5,097 nucleotides of DNA, taken from assembly GCA_018883625.1 (NCBI GenBank), contig JAHLFV010000193.1, forward strand, positions 1 through 5,097, read 5' to 3'. The stretch comes from Candidatus Treponema excrementipullorum. Lineage in GTDB: Bacteria > Spirochaetota > Spirochaetia > Treponematales > Treponemataceae. The notes under the pieces are model-generated. The model had not been told where the DNA came from. It worked only from the letters and a program-made list of their open reading frames with translations, and ran no database searches. Below, piece after piece: positions 1 through 5,097 of the stretch. Numbering within the stretch: the first letter of the stretch is position 1; every line of letters begins with the position of its first letter. The translations under genes were made by a program, and so were the position numbers.

Positions 1-575
1 GCAGAGATCCCATGACACAGGCAATTTTCAGTTTGCGGGGTAAGCCTGAAAATATGTACGGTAAACGCCGGGCAGATATTTATAAAAATGCCGAATTGTA
101 CAATCTGATGATGGCTTTAGGCATAGAAAACGATTTGGAAGGTTTGCGATACAGTCGAATTATTATTGCTACCGATGCTGATAACGACGGATTCCATATC
201 AGAAATCTTATGCTTACCTTCTTTTTAGGCTATTTTGAAGAACTGGTAACTTCCGGCAGAGTGTTTATTTTAGAGACTCCCTTGTTCCGGGTCAGAACAA
301 AAACGGAAATAAAGTATTGTTACTCGGAGGCAGAACGGGATAAAGCAATAAAGGCTTTAGGAACAAAGGGTGTGGAAGTTACTCGATTTAAAGGATTGGG
401 AGAAATCGGTTCAAAAGAGTTTGGACAGTTTATCGGTAAAGATATGCACTTGGTTCCCGTAGAGGTAAATAAATTGAAAGAAGTTCCCGAATTGCTTGAT
501 TTTTATATGGGAAAAAATACCCCAACCAGAAGGGATTTCATTGTAAATAACCTTTTATCGGAAATCGATGCCTAG
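1..575 (+). CDS. parE: DNA topoisomerase IV (gyrase-type) subunit B, C-terminal part, 5' truncated by window
   Basis: This is the C-terminal TOPRIM half of a type IIA topoisomerase ATPase subunit. The frame is open from base 3 (Arg-Asp-Pro before the first visible Met), so the ATG at 12 is internal and the true start lies outside the window. The TOPRIM metal-binding motif DADNDG (codons 174-191) has all three acidic residues that hold Mg2+ for strand cleavage. The upstream EGDSA glutamate is out of view. The RFKGLGE motif (384-404) and a C-terminal FYMGKNTPTRRDFI segment are typical of the family. The spelling RFKGLGEI plus the FRVRTK/YCYS stretch resembles ParE of Bacteroidota and spirochaetes rather than classical GyrB. 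It ends in TAG, 9 nt before parC, so the two subunits are made from one message. Whether the enzyme works as topoisomerase IV or gyrase cannot be settled from this fragment; ParE is preferred because the partner lacks a GyrA-box. Confidence 0.9.
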   Translation, partial: RDPMTQAIFSLRGKPENMYGKRRADIYKNAELYNLMMALGIENDLEGLRYSRIIIATDADNDGFHIRNLMLTFFLGYFEELVTSGRVFILETPLFRVRTKTEIKYCYSEAERDKAIKALGTKGVEVTRFKGLGEIGSKEFGQFIGKDMHLVPVEVNKLKEVPELLDFYMGKNTPTRRDFIVNNLLSEIDA

Positions 576-578
576 GAG
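574..578 (+). promoter_or_regulatory. Ribosome binding site for parC (decides the GTG start)
   Basis: AGGAG overlaps the parE stop codon and lies 6 nt before GTG 585. The first in-frame ATG (711) would delete the conserved DGLKPVQRR block, so the GTG start is well supported. The overlap with the parE stop suggests translational coupling of the two subunits. Confidence 0.8.
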
Positions 579-584
579 ACTACA

Positions 585-2507
585 GTGGCCTTTATAAAAA
601 ACATTTTTGATAAAAACTTTTTGGAATATGCCAGTTACGTTATTAAAGACAGAGCCATTCCCGATATAGAAGACGGTCTAAAACCGGTACAGCGTCGTAT
701 TTTACACACCATGTTTGAAATTGATGATGGACGATATAATAAGGTTGCCAATATTGTGGGACGATGTATGCAGTATCATCCCCACGGAGACGCTTCCATC
801 GGGTCCGCTTTAGTAGTGTTAGCCAACAAAGAATTGTTTATAGATAAACAGGGAAACTTTGGTAATGTATATACCGGCGACGGTGCTTCTGCCCCCCGTT
901 ATATAGAAGCCCGACTAAAACCTTTGGCAAAAGAGGTGTTTTACAATCCGGCTATTACGGAATTTGTTCCTTCTTATGACGGGCGAAACAAAGAACCGGT
1001 GGTATTTCGGGCAAAATTACCGGTGGTACTGTTGACCGGTGCGGAAGGCATTGCGGTAGGTATGTCTACTACAATTTTAAGCCACAACATACGGGAAGTG
1101 ATAGAAGCGGAAATTGCTTGCCTGAAAGGGGAAGAGTTTCATCTGTATCCTGACTGTTTTACCGGGGGATTGATAGACGTTTCCGACTATCAGGATGGTG
1201 TGGGAAAAATCATTACCAGAGCAAAACTTGATACTTCCGATCCCAAAAGAATTGTTATTCGGGAATTGCCTTTCGGTTCCAACTCGGAGCGTCTGACGGA
1301 GTCCATTGTTAAGGCTGCAAAAAACGGAAAAATCAAGGCCACTTCCGTCACTGATTTTACGGCGGACAAGGTAGAAATAGAAATCAAACTGCAACGGGGT
1401 GTGTACGCTGAAGATGTTGTTCAGTCTTTGTATGCGTACACCGACTGCGAGCAGTCTATTTCCTGCAATTTGCTCGTTATAAAAGACAATATGCCCCAAG
1501 TTATGACCGCCACAGAAGTAATTGCCTATCACAGCAAAAAACTTGTGGGGATTTTAAAAGACGAATTGGAACTGGAACAGGGGCAGTTACAAGAAAAATT
1601 GCACCTGAGGACTTTGGAGCGTATTTTTATCGAAGAACGGATATACAAAGCCATCGAAGAAATGAAAACGGAAAACGATGTGATAAAAGCTGTTGTAACA
1701 GGGTTTGAGCCTTTTACCCAGGAGCTGATACGTCCTATAACAAAAGAAGATGTAGATCACTTGCTTAAAATCCCAATACGTCGTATTTCTTTGTATGATA
1801 TCAACAAAAACAGAAAAGAAGTTGACGAGATAAATAAGCGATTAAAAGAAATTGCCCGGCTTTTGAAAAAACTTGTAGCCTATGCAATATCTTGGTTGGA
1901 AGGTACGCTACAAAAACTTGATCCGGAGTTATGTCAACGTCGGACTCAGATTAAAAAGTTTTCCGCTGTAGATATACGGGATGTGGCAAAGAAAGATTTA
2001 TCTCTTCGGTATGACAGTAAAACCGGATATTTGGGAACCCATATTACAACGGGAACGGAAATAGCTTTGGTAACTCCCTATGATAAGGTGCTGTTTATTC
2101 GAAAAAGCGGTATTTATACAGCATGTACCGTACCGGAAAAACTGTTTATCGACATGGATGCCTGGTACTGCGGTCTTGCAGACAAGGAAAATCTTTCAAA
2201 AAAGCTTTTTACCATTATCTATAAAGATAAGGAGACCCAGTATCCTTACATAAAAAAATGCCACATAGAACAGTTTATTTTGAATCGGGATTACAATATT
2301 GTTCCTGATACGGCAGAGGTATTACTGATTACAACAGAAAAAAATCCCGTGATTAAAGTACACTATGTGGTAAAACCCAGAATTAAAATTTTGGAAGAAA
2401 CCTTTGACACCGGCGAGTTTGAAGAAAAAGGTACCAGAGCCTTGGGGGTTCGGTTGGCAGTGCGGGAAGTCGCTTCTGTAGAGATTATCAAAAAAGTAAA
2501 AAAATAA
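585..2507 (+). CDS. parC: DNA topoisomerase IV (gyrase-type) subunit A
   Basis: This is the DNA breakage-reunion subunit, partner of the ParE encoded just upstream. The N-terminal winged-helix region holds DGLKPVQRR (residues 30-38), HPHGD (65-69) and APRYIEAR (103-110). Tyr106 (codon 900-902) is the catalytic tyrosine that forms the 5'-phosphotyrosyl link, preceded by Arg105. GAEGIAVGM (152-160) carries the DNA-intercalating Ile156. Residues of about 310-450 form the coiled-coil/gate part. The C-terminal domain (about 455-640) is only around 185 residues and has no GyrA-box (QRRGGKG-like), so it is at most a reduced beta-pinwheel. GyrA proteins are usually 800-900 residues; this one has 640. 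That supports a decatenating topoisomerase IV rather than a supercoiling gyrase, by inference. Quinolone-pocket positions equivalent to E. coli GyrA Ser83 and Asp87 are Ala70 and Ser74. The GTG start has AGGAG 6 nt upstream. The next gene begins 10 nt after the stop. Confidence 0.92.
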   Translation: MAFIKNIFDKNFLEYASYVIKDRAIPDIEDGLKPVQRRILHTMFEIDDGRYNKVANIVGRCMQYHPHGDASIGSALVVLANKELFIDKQGNFGNVYTGDGASAPRYIEARLKPLAKEVFYNPAITEFVPSYDGRNKEPVVFRAKLPVVLLTGAEGIAVGMSTTILSHNIREVIEAEIACLKGEEFHLYPDCFTGGLIDVSDYQDGVGKIITRAKLDTSDPKRIVIRELPFGSNSERLTESIVKAAKNGKIKATSVTDFTADKVEIEIKLQRGVYAEDVVQSLYAYTDCEQSISCNLLVIKDNMPQVMTATEVIAYHSKKLVGILKDELELEQGQLQEKLHLRTLERIFIEERIYKAIEEMKTENDVIKAVVTGFEPFTQELIRPITKEDVDHLLKIPIRRISLYDINKNRKEVDEINKRLKEIARLLKKLVAYAISWLEGTLQKLDPELCQRRTQIKKFSAVDIRDVAKKDLSLRYDSKTGYLGTHITTGTEIALVTPYDKVLFIRKSGIYTACTVPEKLFIDMDAWYCGLADKENLSKKLFTIIYKDKETQYPYIKKCHIEQFILNRDYNIVPDTAEVLLITTEKNPVIKVHYVVKPRIKILEETFDTGEFEEKGTRALGVRLAVREVASVEIIKKVKK

Positions 2508-2517
2508 GGGGAGTAAC

Positions 2518-3408
2518 ATGACAAACAGAGAATTAATCAACAGCGTAAATGTAAGTCTTCGGTTTAATATGGGAAAAGCCGTTATTACTTTGTTCCTTAT
2601 CTATATCCTGACTGTTTTTTTGTCTACTACGGTGATTACCGTTTCTCTGCTGAGTACTGCCATGATAATTCCTGTGGTATTTGGATTTGTTTTGTGTAGC
2701 ATTTTTGTTATGCTCTATTTGGGATATGCCATACTTTTGGCGAAACTGTATTCCGGAAAAAGGGCTGTTATCGGGGATATCTTTTTTCCTTTCAGGCATT
2801 TTTCCAACTGTGGCAGTTACGCCGTTTTGCTTTTTATCGTATTTTTTGTTATTTTCTCTCTGGTGTTTGGAGGAGGGATATATCTGTGGTTGACCCATAC
2901 CATCCCGGCTTCTGCAGAGAACGTTACCCCGGAGTTTATTTTACTAAAAGTTTTGGATATTGTGCCTCTGCTTAGCTTTGTCAGTGTGTGTCTGTTTACA
3001 GTTTTTTTTCTCTTGCCTCATTTTTTTGTCCATTTAGTTATTTTGGATAACTCTGCCATCACCTTGAAAGAGGCATTTAAAGAAAATAAGATTCTTCTCA
3101 AGAAAAAACACTTAAAACTTTTAGGGTTTTTAATCATGGTGGGAGGAAAGTGGCTACTTTGTACTGTTATTGCCTTATGTGTAACAAGTATAGGACGTGT
3201 CATACTGATGTTTGAGCTGATCAATATGGATAAATCGGGTATTTCTCTGCTAATGGTTATTATGCAGTTTTTTGATATTGTCTATTTTATTTGCTCTTAT
3301 ACCAGTATAATCAGGATTTTAACCGGAGTGGCAGCTTTTTATGATAATTGTAAAAAATCAGAAGAGGGCATAGAATCAATTCTTATTGAATCAGACAGAG
3401 GTGAATAA
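2518..3408 (+). CDS. Polytopic inner-membrane protein of unknown function (six predicted helices)
   Basis: I do not recognise this gene with certainty. The 296-residue product is strongly hydrophobic, with about six membrane segments near residues 21-42, 46-75, 101-125, 146-176, 200-222 and 242-265. There is no cleavable signal peptide: a short polar N-terminus (MTNRELINS...) precedes the first helix. A charged loop (about 183-199, TLKEAFKENKILLKKKHLK) before helix 5 and a soluble acidic tail (277-296) stand out. An amphipathic 'LKEA...N..LLKKK...L' stretch before a membrane helix recalls DUF975-like and glycerophosphodiesterase-membrane-domain-like integral proteins. This likeness is from memory and weak. 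No catalytic motif is visible. The ATG follows a good Shine-Dalgarno sequence (AGGGGAG, 2507-2513) overlapping the parC stop. The gene sits in the middle of the operon, 10 nt after parC and 2 nt before yigZ. Confidence 0.85.
   Translation: MTNRELINSVNVSLRFNMGKAVITLFLIYILTVFLSTTVITVSLLSTAMIIPVVFGFVLCSIFVMLYLGYAILLAKLYSGKRAVIGDIFFPFRHFSNCGSYAVLLFIVFFVIFSLVFGGGIYLWLTHTIPASAENVTPEFILLKVLDIVPLLSFVSVCLFTVFFLLPHFFVHLVILDNSAITLKEAFKENKILLKKKHLKLLGFLIMVGGKWLLCTVIALCVTSIGRVILMFELINMDKSGISLLMVIMQFFDIVYFICSYTSIIRILTGVAAFYDNCKKSEEGIESILIESDRGE
3397..3403 (+). promoter_or_regulatory. Ribosome binding site for yigZ, inside the end of the membrane-protein gene
   Basis: AGAGGTG lies within the last codons of the preceding gene, with its GAGG core (3398-3401) 9 nt before GTG 3411. 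A second purine run, AAAGGTGG (3407-3414), could instead serve an in-frame GTG at 3417, which would shorten the protein by only two residues. The first option is preferred for spacing, but the choice is not certain. Confidence 0.5.
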
Positions 3409-3410
3409 AG

Positions 3411-4004
3411 GTGGATGTGCTTGCCCACTATGCCAGTGCAGAACTTTATATAAAAAACTCGCGTTTTTTGGCAGAAATTATCCCGGTTACCGGTCAAAAT
3501 GAAGCCAGGGAACAACTGAAAGCTCAAAAAGAAAAGTATTTTGATGCTACCCATGTTGTACACGCTTTTATTGTAGGTAAAGCCGGAGAGATTATGGGTA
3601 TGTCTGATGACGGAGAACCCGCCGGTACTGCGGGGCGTCCCGTATTAGATGTGTTGAAAGGCAGAAACTGTACCAATATTTTGTTAACGGTAACTCGGTG
3701 GTTTGGCGGAACCTTGTTGGGAACCGGAGGACTGGTAAAGGCTTACGGCGACAGTGCCAAAGCTGTGTTGGATAAGGGAATATATGTCCCGTTAATAGAA
3801 AGACGCCCCTTCAGTTTTTCTCTTGAGTATGACTTATACAACCAAGTAAAACGGTTTTTGTCTGATTATGATATTACCGAAGAAAAAGAAGATTTCGGTA
3901 CCGACATTCACCTGTCCGGCTTAGTTCCGCAAGATAATTTTGATGCAATTCAGAAGTACATTATTTCTTTAACAAAAGGAAAAGTGTCAACAATAGAGCC
4001 ATAA
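3411..4004 (+). CDS. yigZ: YigZ/IMPACT-family protein (UPF0029)
   Basis: This is a cytosolic protein of the conserved YigZ/IMPACT family. The eukaryotic homologue IMPACT modulates the translational stress kinase GCN2; the bacterial role is not firmly known. The family core is clear: KNSRFLAEIIPV (residues 15-26), the ATH at 46-48, SDDGEPAGTAGRPVL (65-79), and TRWFGGTLLGTGGLVKAY (95-112). The usual form of the last motif is TRYFGG, so Trp97 is a mild variant. Residues of about 137-193 match the small C-terminal DUF1949-type domain. At 197 residues the protein is complete for the family, which is usually about 200. GTG start; an in-frame GTG two codons later (3417) is a possible alternative. 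It begins 2 nt after the membrane-protein stop, so it is very likely translated from the same message. Its N-terminal domain is of the ribosomal S5 domain 2-like fold, as is EF-G domain IV, though sharing that fold does not prove a translation role. Confidence 0.93.
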   Translation: MDVLAHYASAELYIKNSRFLAEIIPVTGQNEAREQLKAQKEKYFDATHVVHAFIVGKAGEIMGMSDDGEPAGTAGRPVLDVLKGRNCTNILLTVTRWFGGTLLGTGGLVKAYGDSAKAVLDKGIYVPLIERRPFSFSLEYDLYNQVKRFLSDYDITEEKEDFGTDIHLSGLVPQDNFDAIQKYIISLTKGKVSTIEP

Positions 4005-4087
4005 ATCCTATCTGCTTTTTAAAGAGCACGTTGATTACAATGCAACACTTGCCGACTACTTTTGATTTCTCCTTTGAAATTTTTTAC

Positions 4088-4116
4088 TTGACAGCAGGAA
4101 ATTTCGATTTTATCAT
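4088..4116 (+). promoter_or_regulatory. Sigma70-type promoter for the EF-G-like gene
   Basis: The -35 box TTGACA (4088-4093) matches consensus exactly. A 17-nt spacer leads to the -10 box TATCAT (4111-4116), five of six matching consensus. Transcription would start near 4122-4124, giving a leader of about 25 nt with the Shine-Dalgarno AAAGGAG (4135-4141) 6 nt before the ATG. The placement after a convincing operon end and before a new gene supports it. Confidence 0.75.
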
Positions 4117-4128
4117 ATAACGTATATG
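4114..4128. repeat. Short inverted repeat over the -10/start region (possible operator)
   Basis: CATATA-ACG-TATATG forms two perfect 6-bp arms with a 3-nt centre. It overlaps the last half of the -10 box and the expected transcription start, where a repressor would block polymerase. It is AT-rich, so it may be chance; no regulator gene is nearby. Confidence 0.35.
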
Positions 4129-4147
4129 GTTTTTAAAGGAGAATTTC

Positions 4148-5097
4148 ATGGATTATTCTACAACACAGTTACGGAACATCTCAATCGCAGGTCACGGACA
4201 AACAGGTAAGACTACTTTATTTGAACACTTACTGTTTGTAGGCGGAGCAATTCCCAAAGCGGAATCGGTTGCTTCCGGAAAGACCGTCAGCGATAATACA
4301 CCGGAAGAAATCCAAAGAAAAATATCTATTCATGCATCTCTAGCAAACGTCGCTTGGAAAGACAGATTGATTAACATATGGGACACTCCCGGTTCTTCTG
4401 ATTTTAACGGAGAAGTTACTTCGGCTTTCCGTGCCAGTGGTCTTGCTGTCATGTTGGTAGATGCCCGATCCGGTGCTCAAATAGAGACAATCAAACTTTG
4501 GCGTGATTTGGACAGAAGAAACAAGCCCCGTCTTGTTTTTCTTAATCACTGTGAAGAAGACAGAAGTGATGTAGAAGCTTCCATTCAGGATATAAGAAAG
4601 AAATTCAGTGCAGAAGTCTGTGCTGTCACCATTCCCATGGGGGTAGGAGCTGACTTTAAAGGTGTAATTGATGTTTTGCACAATAAAGTCTATTTAGTTC
4701 CGGCAGAAGGAAAAACAGAAGAAGCCATAGATATTCCTGCTGAATATAAAGATGCTTATGAAGAAGCTTTAGGCGTACTTGCCGGTGCCGCAGCAGAAGG
4801 TGACGATGACTTGTTGGTAAAGTTTATCGATGAAGGTGAATTAACTCCCGAAGAAATTATTGCCGGGTTAAAAATAGCTGTTGCCAATAACAGAATCGTG
4901 CCGGCTTTTGCCGGAAATCCGGAGAAAAATTCCGGTTTGGTTTCTTTGTTGGATTTTATTGCAGAAATCGCTCCCGATCCTACTGCTGCCATAGAAACAG
5001 CACTTTCCGCTACTGGAGAAAAGGTTTCCGTAAAATATGATCCTCAGGCTCCCTTTACAGCTCTATGTGTTAAGACAGCCAATGATCAATTTTCCGG
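4148..5097 (+). CDS. fusA: Elongation factor G-like GTPase, N-terminal part, 3' truncated by window
   Basis: This is a translation-factor GTPase of the EF-G/EF-G-like (EF-G2) type. The frame runs open from ATG 4148 through 316 codons and leaves the window. The full protein is probably near 690 residues, so only the G domain (about 1-285, including the G' insert) and the first strand of domain II (PFTALCVKTANDQFSG) are seen. The P-loop is GHGQTGKTT (15-23); switch I has RKISI (57-61) with Ser60 where EF-G has Thr; G3 is DTPGSSDF (79-86). The catalytic His after DTPG is Ser83. G4 reads NHCE (133-136) instead of NKxD, and the G5 region reads GNPEKNSG (256-263) instead of GSAxKNxG. These changes and the GHG-type P-loop fit a divergent EF-G-like paralogue more than the housekeeping EF-G, so the symbol is only a family label. 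It has its own promoter and the strong Shine-Dalgarno AAAGGAG. It may translocate ribosomes poorly or not at all; that is inference. Confidence 0.9.
   Translation, partial: MDYSTTQLRNISIAGHGQTGKTTLFEHLLFVGGAIPKAESVASGKTVSDNTPEEIQRKISIHASLANVAWKDRLINIWDTPGSSDFNGEVTSAFRASGLAVMLVDARSGAQIETIKLWRDLDRRNKPRLVFLNHCEEDRSDVEASIQDIRKKFSAEVCAVTIPMGVGADFKGVIDVLHNKVYLVPAEGKTEEAIDIPAEYKDAYEEALGVLAGAAAEGDDDLLVKFIDEGELTPEEIIAGLKIAVANNRIVPAFAGNPEKNSGLVSLLDFIAEIAPDPTAAIETALSATGEKVSVKYDPQAPFTALCVKTANDQFS

Noticed and set aside
12..14. ATG as a start codon for the first gene
   Set aside because: The frame is open to the left edge and the preceding Arg-Asp-Pro plus QAIFSLRGK fit the middle of a TOPRIM subunit, so this Met is internal.
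993..1030. Repeated ACCGGTGGTA
   Set aside because: Both copies are codons for Pro-Val-Val in conserved ParC segments; a coding coincidence, not a repeat element.
1077..1532. Open reading frames on the - strand within parC (also 1190-1387 and 2322-2540)
   Set aside because: They lie opposite a well-conserved gene, have no recognisable motifs, and are explained by codon bias of the + strand gene.
2533..2898. Open frames overlapping the membrane-protein gene on either strand (2533-2898 -, 2681-2893 +, 3018-3224 -)
   Set aside because: They are shadows of a gene with a good ribosome binding site, tight operon spacing and coherent membrane helices.
4064..4085. Hairpin GATTTC-TCCTTT-GAAATT followed by a T run, as a terminator after yigZ
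   Set aside because: The stem is five A/T-rich pairs plus a wobble with a single G-C pair, too weak for a confident intrinsic terminator. No better hairpin is visible in 4005-4087, so how the operon ends is unresolved.
4116..4121. TATAAC as an alternative -10 box
   Set aside because: It is 22 nt from TTGACA, too far for a normal sigma70 promoter; TATCAT at 17 nt fits better.
4340..4992. Two - strand open frames inside the EF-G-like region (4340-4681 and 4756-4992)
   Set aside because: The + strand encodes a continuous G domain across the whole stretch; the reverse frames show no family features.

Overview
The window suggests a low-to-moderate GC bacterium, most plausibly a spirochaete of the Treponema type. 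The type IIA topoisomerase subunits belong to the ParE/ParC branch shared by Bacteroidota and spirochaetes (ParE motif RFKGLGEI, ParC motifs HPHGDASIG and APRYIEARL). However, the genes have clear Shine-Dalgarno sites, GTG starts and a classical TTGACA/TATCAT promoter, which argues against Bacteroidota. The taxonomic call is inference, with confidence of about 0.5.

Layout: all genes are on the + strand. Positions 1-4004 form one tightly packed unit: the 3' end of a topoisomerase IV/gyrase B-type subunit (parE, 5' end outside the window), the complete A-type subunit (parC, GTG start, 640 aa), an unrecognised six-helix membrane protein (296 aa) and a YigZ/IMPACT-family protein (197 aa, GTG start). 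Gaps are 9, 10 and 2 nt, with no room for internal promoters or terminators between genes. A 143-nt intergenic region (4005-4147) then carries a near-consensus sigma70-type promoter with an inverted repeat over the -10/start-site region. It drives a translation-factor GTPase of the EF-G-like type, which is open to the end of the window (316 complete codons, about the G domain plus the first strand of domain II).

How the genes fit together: ParE and ParC form a heterotetrameric DNA topoisomerase and are almost certainly co-translated. The membrane protein and YigZ ride on the same transcript with no evident functional link. The EF-G-like gene is a separate transcription unit.

Most of the window is ordinary housekeeping sequence. 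The point most worth a second look is the EF-G-like protein. It keeps the P-loop and DTPG motif but has lost the catalytic His, the NKxD guanine-recognition motif and the G5 Ser-Ala. Secondary points are the ParC quinolone-pocket residues (Ala and Ser in place of Ser/Asp), its short C-terminal domain without a GyrA-box, and a parE/parC junction in which one in-frame TAG is all that separates the two reading frames.
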